Assembly: GCA_025455985.1 (NCBI GenBank) | Contig: JALOLM010000164.1 | Coordinates: forward strand, 1 to 5,625 | Direction: 5' to 3' | DNA length: 5,625 nt | From: Candidatus Nanopelagicales bacterium | Lineage (GTDB): Bacteria; Actinomycetota; Actinomycetes; S36-B12; UBA10799 | Shown here: positions 1 through 5,160 of the stretch, in pieces | How the letters are laid out: each line of letters opens with the position of its first letter | Position numbering within the stretch: position 1 is the first letter of the stretch | The notes under the pieces: generated by a model | What the model was told of the DNA's origin: nothing | The model's input: only the letters and a program-made list of their open reading frames with translations | Database searches by the model: none | Program-made: the position numbers and the translations under genes

Positions 1-205
1 ACGTGCGCGTGGATCTGTGTACTTTTGCGGTTGGCGCTCCCCCTTGATCAACCTGGAAGGTACGCGAATTTCACCATCTTTGCGACATTTCGGGCGCCAG
101 ACCGTCCTTATCAGGTGGATCAAGGAGGTTTCGGCCTGCGGCCCAACCTGAAAAAGTACGCCGACATGCCCCGAACCGGAATCCAGCAACAGACGCAGGC
201 GGGGT
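1..205. other. Gene-free left end of the window
   Basis: No reading frame here looks like a real gene. The stretch is richer in A and T than the genes, which fits an intergenic region. It holds a small palindrome TTGATCAA (44-51) and a short imperfect hairpin (126-149, listed separately). An AAGGAGG motif lies on the plus strand (122-128), but no ATG, GTG or TTG follows at a usable distance. It follows the end of the minus-strand tetR gene, so it probably holds that gene's 3' untranslated region and perhaps the promoter of a gene beyond the left edge. No specific promoter can be defended. Confidence 0.5.
126..149 (-). terminator. Weak hairpin downstream of the TetR gene
   Basis: AGGTT (126-130) pairs with AACCT (145-149), and inside it GGCC (133-136) pairs with GGCC (140-143) around a 3-nt loop, with a small internal loop between the two helices. 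On the minus strand it starts about 57 nt after the tetR stop codon. No U-run follows it in that direction, so it would have to be one of the tail-less terminators common in high-GC actinobacteria. It is short and may be chance. Confidence 0.25.
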
Positions 206-817
206 TCAACCCGCAGACGGGCCGCGCAGTTGCGGGCGGTGTTCCAGATGACTCAACCCGTTGTACGCCAAGTTGACCAAGTGGGCCACCACGTCGTCCT
301 TGTCCGGTTTGCGCGCGTCCAGCCACCACTGGCCCGTCAACGCCACCATCCCGACGAGCATTTGGGAGTACATCGGCGCCAATTTGGCGTTGAAGCCGCG
401 GGCCTTGAACTGCCCGGCGAGCAGGTGCTCGACGTGGTCGGCGACCTCCACGATCAGACTGGCAAAGCTGCCGGTGGGTACGGGTGAATCGCGCACCAGG
501 ATCCGGAAACCGTCGCTCTCACCTTCGATGTAGTCGAACAGCGCCATGCCGGCCTGCTCGAGCAGCAAGCGCGGGTTGTCGCCGGTGAACGACTCTGTGA
601 TCTTCTTGACGAGGGTCTGCATCTCGCGGTCGACGATGACCGCGTAGAGCCCCTCCTTGCCGCCGAAGTGCTCGTAGACAACTGGCTTCGACACCTCTGC
701 AGCGGCGGCGATCTCCTCGACGGTGACTGCCTCATATCCGCGCGACGCGAACAGAGTTTTGCCCACGCTCAGCAACTGCTCGCGGCGCTGCTGGGCTGTC
801 ATCCGTACGCGGCTCAC
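206..817 (-). CDS. TetR/AcrR-family transcriptional regulator
   Basis: A 203-residue protein of normal TetR length. The N-terminal DNA-binding domain spans about residues 8-55, with the helix-turn-helix at about 32-51: TVEEIAAAAEVSKPVVYEHF. The pattern Y-x-HF followed by G-x-K-E-GLY (residues 48-58) is the TetR family signature. The C-terminal half (about 80-190) is the helical ligand-binding and dimerisation part, with a WWLD motif at 164-167 seen in many actinobacterial members. The ligand is unknown. The first start is GTG at 817; an ATG at 802 (residue 6) is also possible, and neither has a strong ribosome binding site. The gene is 83 nt after the anti-sigma gene in the same direction, so it may be read through from that operon or have its own promoter in the gap. 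Members usually repress their own or a neighbouring gene. No clear operator palindrome was found beside it apart from short CACGTG and GACGTC sites at 871-881. Family call is secure, targets are not. Confidence 0.93.
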   Translation of the reverse strand: MSRVRMTAQQRREQLLSVGKTLFASRGYEAVTVEEIAAAAEVSKPVVYEHFGGKEGLYAVIVDREMQTLVKKITESFTGDNPRLLLEQAGMALFDYIEGESDGFRILVRDSPVPTGSFASLIVEVADHVEHLLAGQFKARGFNAKLAPMYSQMLVGMVALTGQWWLDARKPDKDDVVAHLVNLAYNGLSHLEHRPQLRGPSAG

Positions 818-900
818 GAGCCCATTCTGGTCGGTTGCTCGGGTTCGGCCGCAGTGCGCTCCTGTTGGGCCACGTGACGTCGAAGACCCAGCCGAGCCGA
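818..900 (-). other. Short gap between anti-sigma and TetR genes
   Basis: This 83-nt gap is the only plausible place for a private tetR promoter or operator. It contains two adjoining 6-nt palindromes, CACGTG (871-876) and GACGTC (876-881), which share one base. They are too short to call an operator on sequence alone. I see no convincing -35/-10 pair and no terminator after the anti-sigma stop codon, so read-through from the sigma operon is possible. Confidence 0.3.
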
Positions 901-1605
901 TCAGGCTTCCAGCGTCCCCCGCAGAACCGTGACTGTTGAGTGAGTCGGGTCGCCGTCCAGGGGTTCGTCGGAGATGTCCACCGCGGAGAAAACCTCAAGG
1001 TCGATGCCGTCCGGCACGGGGAAGGTGGCCTTCTGCTCGCCGGGTCCGAGGCTGCCCAGAGCGATCAAACCGCTGTCCTTCGGATCCAGCAGCCACACCT
1101 CGTAGAAGCCCTCGGGGCCTGCGAGGCCTGAAGCGCTCACAGTCACCGTGTAACCGGCGTCAGTGCGGTTGAGCGTGGCATCGGCGATACCGCCGCGGTC
1201 GGGACCGTCGGGCATCGGGGCCAACTGGGCCGACGCCACAACGGAGGTTGGAGTGTCTTGCCCCGTGGTGACCGCAACGACGGCACCGCCAACGAGGATG
1301 CCGGCCGCGGAGGCCGCCACCAAGCCGGCCCAACGGGGCAACCCCCGGCGCTGTTGTGCAGGGGGTCGAACCATAGGGACAGGCTCAGTGGCCAGCTGCT
1401 CGGAAATGCGGTCCCACACTCGGGCGGGTGGAGCGACCAAGTTGTCGGGACCGCCAGAGGAGCGACCCACGAGCACCAACTCTTTGAATTCGGCCAACTG
1501 AGCGGCGCACTGTTCGCACGTGGTCACGTGTGCGGCGCAATCGTCGCCGATCGGCTCGCCAAGCGACATGAGGGCCAGTTCGTCTACATCACAGTGCTGC
1601 TGCAT
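901..1605 (-). CDS. rskA: Membrane anti-sigma factor, RskA type
   Basis: A 234-residue single-pass membrane protein that should hold the neighbouring ECF sigma factor inactive at the cytoplasmic face. The cytoplasmic N-terminal part (1-90) carries H-x3-C-x2-C (H26, C30, C33), the zinc-finger anti-sigma signature. One transmembrane segment lies at about 92-113, after basic residues R86-R87 and R91. The rest (about 125-234) is extracytoplasmic and matches the RskA C-terminal domain, with YEVWLLDP at 169-175 onward and the ending D-P-T-H-S-x-x-V-x-V-L-R-G typical of actinobacterial members. The ATG at 1605 is supported by GGAGGT (1616-1611), 5 nt upstream. The start lies inside the 3' end of the sigma gene (17-nt overlap), which suggests translational coupling and matched amounts. 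In M. tuberculosis, RskA is removed by regulated intramembrane proteolysis; the same is inferred here. The mycobacterial protein, as I recall it, lacks the zinc motif, so this is an RskA-like homologue rather than a proven orthologue. Confidence 0.92.
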   Translation of the reverse strand: MQQHCDVDELALMSLGEPIGDDCAAHVTTCEQCAAQLAEFKELVLVGRSSGGPDNLVAPPARVWDRISEQLATEPVPMVRPPAQQRRGLPRWAGLVAASAAGILVGGAVVAVTTGQDTPTSVVASAQLAPMPDGPDRGGIADATLNRTDAGYTVTVSASGLAGPEGFYEVWLLDPKDSGLIALGSLGPGEQKATFPVPDGIDLEVFSAVDISDEPLDGDPTHSTVTVLRGTLEA

Positions 1606-2179
1606 GGGTCACCTCCAATCGAGTGCGCAGTCTCTGCAGGGACCGCCTGATGTGGCTCTTGACGGTTCCCAACGGCATATTCAGTTTTTCAGCGATCTGC
1701 TGGTGGGTCAGATCGTCGAAGAAGGCCAGGCGGATGATTTGTCGAGCAGGTTCGCCCAACTCATCGATCTCGTCGGCCACGGCCACCTGCGCCGACACGT
1801 CGGGGGAGTGCTCAGCGGCCTCGGGAGCGTGGTCCAAGGAGACCTCGTCGCGACGCTTGCGGTGGAAGTCCGCGACCCGGCGCCTGGTGATGGCCAGCAA
1901 CCACGCGGGAACATTGCCGGCGTCGGGGTTGAAGTTGTCCCGGCTGCGCCACGCCGAGATGAAGACAGCTTGGGTCACATCTTCGGCGTCGGCCGCCGAG
2001 GGAACTGAGCGCAGGGCGACGGTGTACACCAACCGTGACCACCGCTGGTAGGCCTCCGCCAGTGCGGACTCGTCCCCCGCAGCTAGTTGTCGCCCTACTT
2101 CAGCGACGTCCAACTGGGTCATGGACGAAGTCTCGCACACGGCGGAGGCCACCGGGAATGGTGCAGTGAGAAGGCTCAC
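1589..2179 (-). CDS. sigK: ECF RNA polymerase sigma factor, SigK-like
   Basis: A group 4 (ECF) sigma factor that directs RNA polymerase to a small regulon. Region 2 spans about residues 42-110, with the core-binding stretch DAEDVTQAVF (64-73) and the -10 recognition part ending in AITRRRVADFHRKRR (96-110). Region 4 spans about 138-190, with the helix-turn-helix THQQIAEKLNMPLGTVKSHI (158-177) that reads the -35 element. There is no extra C-terminal domain. The start is uncertain. GTG at 2179 has GAAGG 9 nt upstream and leaves 19 nt after the fasciclin stop, giving 196 residues. ATG at 2122 (residue 20, MTQLD) gives 177 residues, closer to the usual ECF layout, but has a poorer ribosome binding site. 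The only cysteine is C15, in the optional N-terminal extension. Downstream it overlaps the anti-sigma gene by 17 nt. The SigK assignment rests on the fasciclin and RskA neighbours as much as on the protein itself; ECF family is certain. Confidence 0.93.
   Translation of the reverse strand: MSLLTAPFPVASAVCETSSMTQLDVAEVGRQLAAGDESALAEAYQRWSRLVYTVALRSVPSAADAEDVTQAVFISAWRSRDNFNPDAGNVPAWLLAITRRRVADFHRKRRDEVSLDHAPEAAEHSPDVSAQVAVADEIDELGEPARQIIRLAFFDDLTHQQIAEKLNMPLGTVKSHIRRSLQRLRTRLEVTHAAAL
1611..1616 (-). promoter_or_regulatory. Strong ribosome binding site for the anti-sigma gene
   Basis: GGAGGT on the minus strand, 5 nt before the ATG at 1605 and inside the last codons of the sigma gene. It fixes the anti-sigma start and shows that this overlapping gene has its own ribosome entry, besides possible coupling. 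Confidence 0.8.
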
Positions 2180-2198
2180 GTCACCCTGCCTTCAGTTC

Positions 2199-2828
2199 TC
2201 AGCCGGCCGGGTTGAAGGGCAGGAGCACACCGTTGATGCCGTGTGCGATCTGCCGGTTGCCCTTGTTGATGTTGGCCTGCACGACCTTGGCGTTCTTGGT
2301 CAGCGAGGCGCGGTCCTTGAGGAACACGTTGCCCTTCTTGACCACGACGGTGAGGCGCTTGCCTTCGGCGGTCTTCAGCTTCGCGCCGTTGGACGCAGCA
2401 GCCATCTTTGCGGTGATCGGCTTACCGGGGACCACGTGGTAGAGCAGAATCTGCTCGATGGTCTCGATCGGGAAGGCGGCTGCGATGGTCTCGAATGCGG
2501 CCTGCTCATTGGCCGGCTTGGTGCCGGTCACAGCCTCGACCAGGTTTACGAACGCGCGGTCCTGGGGCACGAAGGCAGTGAGGCGAACGTTGCCCTGGGT
2601 GAGTACGCCCACGGCGCTGTCGGGGTTAGTGGCCAGCACGGCGAGGACGGCCTCGGTGACTACGTCGTAGTCCTTGCCGTTGCTGTCGAACTTGTTGTCG
2701 TCGACGAGGACGCCGGCGAGCGGAGCCGTGCCCTGCTTGGCGGTCGCCGGGGCGACGGCCAGACCAACGCCGAGGGCGGCGGTGGCGGCGATGGCGGTTC
2801 CGGTGGTGATGGTGCGTTTGATGCTCAT
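2199..2828 (-). CDS. Secreted fasciclin (FAS1) domain protein
   Basis: A 209-residue exported protein with one FAS1 domain, a fold used in adhesion and extracellular protein contacts. The signal peptide is classic: basic SIKR at 2-5, a hydrophobic stretch at about 9-28, and cleavage expected after APATA (residue 30). There is no lipobox cysteine, so the product is predicted free and secreted, unlike lipoprotein MPT83. The mature protein has no cysteine. FAS1 marks: H1 motif LTAFVPQDRAF (83-93), the Y-H pair in LLYHVVPGK (128-136), and the closing GINGVLLPF (197-205). The segment at about 47-80 before H1 and the insert at about 100-120 distinguish it from mycobacterial MPT70, so it is a relative and not clearly the orthologue. 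The ATG at 2828 has AGGAGG 5 nt upstream. It is 19 nt before the sigma gene and is the probable first gene of that operon. In mycobacteria FAS1 proteins are SigK targets; here the link is inferred from position. Confidence 0.95.
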   Translation of the reverse strand: MSIKRTITTGTAIAATAALGVGLAVAPATAKQGTAPLAGVLVDDNKFDSNGKDYDVVTEAVLAVLATNPDSAVGVLTQGNVRLTAFVPQDRAFVNLVEAVTGTKPANEQAAFETIAAAFPIETIEQILLYHVVPGKPITAKMAAASNGAKLKTAEGKRLTVVVKKGNVFLKDRASLTKNAKVVQANINKGNRQIAHGINGVLLPFNPAG

Positions 2829-2833
2829 TGTTT

Positions 2834-2839
2834 CCTCCT
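2834..2839 (-). promoter_or_regulatory. Consensus ribosome binding site for the fasciclin gene
   Basis: A full AGGAGG on the minus strand, 5 nt before ATG at 2828. It is among the strongest sites in the window and suggests high translation of the exported protein compared with the sigma gene behind it. Confidence 0.85.
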
Positions 2840-2859
2840 GTTGGTGGGTTACATAGAGG

Positions 2860-2888
2860 AGTTCGCGAGCGAGCGTGGTTTTGGATGC
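2860..2888 (-). promoter_or_regulatory. Candidate ECF-type promoter of the fasciclin-sigK-rskA operon
   Basis: On the minus strand GCATCC (2888-2883) and CGAACT (2865-2860) are separated by 17 nt, a normal ECF spacing. A transcript would start near 2853, leaving a leader of about 25 nt that contains the AGGAGG. The pair looks similar to the CCATCC/CGA-type elements I recall for mycobacterial SigK promoters, but I cannot verify that consensus here. An alternative is a housekeeping start from TATAAC (2908-2903), which has no good -35 at the right distance. The TTGACG at 2921-2916 is only 7 nt from that TATAAC and so cannot be its partner. Confidence 0.42.
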
Positions 2889-2905
2889 AGCGTTTTTGAA
2901 ACGTT
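2889..2905. repeat. Small palindrome upstream of the candidate promoter
   Basis: CGTTT (2891-2895) and AAACG (2899-2903) form a perfect 5-nt inverted repeat around TTG. Pairing continues as G:T (2890/2904) and A:T (2889/2905). It sits directly upstream of the candidate -35 element and next to the stop codon of the SDR gene. It could be a binding site for a dimeric regulator. It has no U-run to make it a terminator for the SDR gene. Confidence 0.35.
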
Positions 2906-2917
2906 ATATTTGATTCG

Positions 2918-3880
2918 TCAACTCATAGCCTCGGCCTGGACCGTGGCCCCCAGCCCAACGCGCAGATCGCGGGCATGCCAGCCCAACTCGGCCTGCGCCT
3001 TGGCCGGACTGCCCCAGTAGCAGGCGCGGGAAGCGCGCAGGGTTTCCGCACGGTAGGTCGACGGCAATGGCAGGAACCGCTCCAGCACGCCGGCGGACAC
3101 CGAGGTGGCACCCACCATGACATCCGGGAGCACGATGGGGGCCGGACCGCCGGCCATCTCGGCGACCATCCGCAGCACCTCCGCCGCGCTGGTGCACTCT
3201 CCGGCCAGCATGTAGCTCTGCCCGGAGCGGCCCAACTCCATCGCCAGGATGTGGCCGCGCGCGATGTCGTCGACATGGGTCATGCAGATCCGCAGACCAG
3301 CGGGCGCGAGGACCCGATGGCGCTTTGAGGCCTGTCGGATCAGCCCCCCGAGCTGGCTGGTGTCACCGGGGCCGTACACCGCGCTGGGCATCACCGTGAC
3401 CACGTCCAGGCCACTCGCGGCGAAGTCCTGGGCGATCGCATGCGCCTGGGCTTTCGTGTGGTCGTAGACCGACAGGTGCTTGCCGGTGAACGTGTAGGTC
3501 TCGTCGTAGACGTTGCCGCCGGTGTCGGAGTTGACGGCGATCGTCGAGGTGTAGACGACCCGTGGCACGCGAGCGTCGCGGGCGGCGTCGAGGGCGTTGC
3601 GTGTCCCCTGTACGTTCACCGCCCAACCCTGCTCGGGGTCGGCCGTGCCGAGTTTGTACCAGCCAGCGACGTGGAACACTCCGTCCACACCGGTGAACGC
3701 CTCCACCATCGAACTGCGCGAGGTCACGTCGCCGGGGACAAGGTCAACCCCCAGTGCTGACAACCCGCCGGCCTTGCCGGGATCGCGCACGATCGCGACC
3801 ACCTCGTGCCCGGCCTCGCGCAACTGCTGCGCCAGGTGTTGACCGATGAAACCCGTGCCTCCGGTGAGTGCGTAACGCAT
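2918..3880 (-). CDS. NAD(P)-dependent epimerase/reductase, extended SDR family
   Basis: A 320-residue cytoplasmic oxidoreductase of the NAD-dependent epimerase/dehydratase and dihydroflavonol-reductase-like group. The Rossmann nucleotide-binding loop is at the very N-terminus: TGGTGFIG at 6-13 (G7, G10, G13). D51 in GDVT follows the fourth strand. The catalytic set is visible: S112/T113 in YTSTIAV, then Y139-DHT-K143. PSAVYGPGD (165-173) and HVDDIARGHILA (202-213) are typical of the extended SDR substrate half. Length is normal and nothing is missing. R32 and D33 after the second strand do not settle NADH versus NADPH. The substrate is unknown: a sugar nucleotide, a steroid- or hopanoid-like alcohol (HpnA-like proteins look similar), or a small ketone are all open. 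The ATG at 3880 is fixed by the Rossmann motif, although only a weak GGGG precedes it. It follows the PQQ dehydrogenase stop by 24 nt, so the two are probably co-transcribed. Confidence 0.92.
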   Translation of the reverse strand: MRYALTGGTGFIGQHLAQQLREAGHEVVAIVRDPGKAGGLSALGVDLVPGDVTSRSSMVEAFTGVDGVFHVAGWYKLGTADPEQGWAVNVQGTRNALDAARDARVPRVVYTSTIAVNSDTGGNVYDETYTFTGKHLSVYDHTKAQAHAIAQDFAASGLDVVTVMPSAVYGPGDTSQLGGLIRQASKRHRVLAPAGLRICMTHVDDIARGHILAMELGRSGQSYMLAGECTSAAEVLRMVAEMAGGPAPIVLPDVMVGATSVSAGVLERFLPLPSTYRAETLRASRACYWGSPAKAQAELGWHARDLRVGLGATVQAEAMS

Positions 3881-3904
3881 TGCCCCATGGTGACACGGCG
3901 TCGA

Positions 3905-4921
3905 TCAGCGCAACCGCGCAAGCGTCCCGTCGATGGCCGTGAGCAGCAACTCCCCAGCCGAGTCCACGCCGAACGACGTGACCCGGTCTGCCTGTCCCAG
4001 GCGCACGCGCCGGCCATCCTTGTAGGCCCACACGTCGCCCGAGATGAAGTCCCCGAAGACGTACCAGCCCTGCAGGGAGGTGATCCTGGCGCCGCGGTAG
4101 ACGTAGCCTCCGGTGATGCTCCCGCCCTGGGACCGGCCGTAGGTGAGCACCGGCTTGGTGACGTTGCGGCCCGCGCAACGCTGGGTGTCGTACCGGCTGC
4201 GGCCCTCCCAGCAGGACCAGCCGAAGTCGAAGCGCCGACCGTCGATGGGCATCCGGTCGACCTCTTCGAATTTGTCCTGACCGACGTCGCCGATCCACAT
4301 CTGGCCGGTGGGCCCGTCGATACTGAAGCGCCAGGGATTGCGCAAGCCGTAGGCCAGAATGCGCCGGTCGCCGGCCTTGGGGTTCGACGCGGGGATGCAA
4401 TATGGACGCTTGCCGCAGGTCGGGTCGATCCGCAGAATCTTGCCGCGCAGGTCCTTGAGGTCGCGGGCGGCGTCGAACGGGTCGCCAGACCCACCGCCGT
4501 CGCCGGTGGAGATGTAGAGCAGGCCGTCGTGCAGTGCCACCTGCCCGCCGTTGTGGTTGGCGTAGTCCGGGTGTTTGATGCGGATGATCTTGCGCTCCCC
4601 GCCGCCTTTGGTGAACCGCGAAACCTGTAGAGCACCGCGGGTGTTGGTGTAGGCGGCGTAGAAGCGCTTGTTGTTGATGCGGGCCATCGACAACAGCCCC
4701 CGTTCGCCGTCGGTCGACAGTCCGCGGACCCGGAACCACGTCGACGTGCTGCCGTTGGGTTGCACCTTGACGATGCGGCCCTCCTTCTCGGTGACCAGCA
4801 GGCTGCGTTTCGGTCCGGCGACCACGCTGGTGGGCTGGGCCAGGTCGCTGGTGAGGGTCTGGAAGTCGACCGGCCCCGGGGCCGACGCCAGCGTTGTGGC
4901 GAGCAGTACTTCGGCGAACAT
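3905..4921 (-). CDS. Exported PQQ-dependent sugar dehydrogenase (glucose/sorbosone type)
   Basis: A 338-residue six-bladed beta-propeller enzyme of the glucose/sorbosone dehydrogenase family, related to soluble aldose sugar dehydrogenases that oxidise sugars to lactones with bound PQQ and calcium. Family motifs run in order: ERGLLSMA (73-80), NHNGG (122-126, with H123 as the expected catalytic base), STGDGGGSGDPFDAA (138-152), LRGKILRID (158-166), AYGLRNPWRFSID (190-202), WIGDVGQDKFEEVD (209-222) and YVFGDFISGDVWAY (287-300). C169/C175 and C237/C249 are close pairs that could form disulphides, fitting an extracytoplasmic protein. The signal peptide (about 1-14, MFAEVLLATTLASA) is short and has an acidic instead of a basic start. 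An in-frame TGA upstream, with no other start before ATG 4921, makes this the first possible start, yet the best Shine-Dalgarno (GAGGAGG) is 17 nt away. The true sugar is unknown, and whether the host makes PQQ cannot be seen here. Confidence 0.92.
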   Translation of the reverse strand: MFAEVLLATTLASAPGPVDFQTLTSDLAQPTSVVAGPKRSLLVTEKEGRIVKVQPNGSTSTWFRVRGLSTDGERGLLSMARINNKRFYAAYTNTRGALQVSRFTKGGGERKIIRIKHPDYANHNGGQVALHDGLLYISTGDGGGSGDPFDAARDLKDLRGKILRIDPTCGKRPYCIPASNPKAGDRRILAYGLRNPWRFSIDGPTGQMWIGDVGQDKFEEVDRMPIDGRRFDFGWSCWEGRSRYDTQRCAGRNVTKPVLTYGRSQGGSITGGYVYRGARITSLQGWYVFGDFISGDVWAYKDGRRVRLGQADRVTSFGVDSAGELLLTAIDGTLARLR

Positions 4922-4982
4922 GGGTCGAGCGTAAACCGCCTCCTCGCGCGGGAAGTCCGTTGGTCACCGCGCCCGGCGCGCA

Positions 4983-5115
4983 CGAAAGTGGCACGGGACG
5001 AAACTCAATTCAGGAAACTGCCATCTTTGCGCGGAAGTCCCGCCCGATTTGAGGCGTTCAGCATGATTCAGGCCACTAGAAGGTGGCACGGGGGTGGGGG
5101 CCGTGCCCACTTTCG
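4983..5115. repeat. Three copies of a GAAAGTGGCACGG repeat
   Basis: Copy 1 is CGAAAGTGGCACGG at 4983-4996. Copy 2 is GAAGGTGGCACGG at 5079-5091, in the same orientation with one base changed. Copy 3 is inverted at 5101-5115, reading CGAAAGTGGGCACGG on the minus strand, with one extra G. Three matches of 13-14 nt in about 130 nt are far beyond chance. Copy 3 can pair with copy 2 (short hairpin) or with copy 1 (long-range, without the G:U wobble). Confidence 0.75.
5079..5114 (-). terminator. Strong hairpin, probable tail-less terminator of the membrane-protein gene
   Basis: The arms 5079-5091 and 5101-5114 form a 13-bp stem with one bulged C (5108), one G:U pair and a 9-nt loop (5092-5100) that is all C except one A on the minus strand. 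On the minus strand it begins 46 nt after the stop codon at 5161. There is no run of U after it, only CTTC before the sequence moves on, so it would be a terminator of the tail-less kind or an RNA-processing/stability hairpin. No plus-strand gene is near to be ended by it. Confidence 0.5.
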
Positions 5116-5160
5116 GCGGCGGACATCAGCAAGCCTGCCCCAGCGAGCGCGTCAGCTGGC

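Larger units (their letters stand above)
4922..5160. other. 239-nt intergenic region with repeats
   Basis: No convincing gene lies here. On the minus strand, in transcription order, it holds the 3' end region of the membrane-protein gene with a hairpin (5114-5079), then a second complementary arm (4996-4983), a GGAAGTCC-centred motif seen twice (5033-5040 and 4951-4958), and GAGGAGG (4945-4939) before the PQQ dehydrogenase. The dehydrogenase promoter must lie somewhere in 4940-5078, but no -35/-10 pair stands out. Confidence 0.5.

Noticed and set aside
74..84. 11-mer CCATCTTTGCG repeated at 74-84 and 5021-5031
   Set aside because: In a window of this size a few 11-mer repeats are expected by chance, and the flanking bases differ.
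202..212. Perfect palindrome GGGTTCAACCC over the tetR stop codon
   Set aside because: It is only 11 nt and is mostly coding sequence. A hairpin here would have a 5-bp stem and no U-run, so it is not a credible terminator.
25..276. Small plus-strand frame of 83 codons starting with TTG, and the AAGGAGG at 122-128
   Set aside because: The frame overlaps the 3' end of the tetR gene and resembles nothing I know. The only start near the Shine-Dalgarno would be CTG at 136. Probably chance.
2121..3020. A 299-codon open frame on the plus strand opposite the fasciclin gene
   Set aside because: It lies antisense to a clear FAS1 gene and runs on past its promoter region into the SDR gene. It has low-complexity glycine-rich composition, resembles no family, and has the look of a GC-rich shadow frame.
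3724..4994. Two long minus-strand frames (about 416-419 codons) overlapping the dehydrogenase
   Set aside because: They are dominated by arginine, serine, proline and alanine repeats, the usual sign of off-frame reading in high-GC DNA. The third frame has all the PQQ dehydrogenase motifs.
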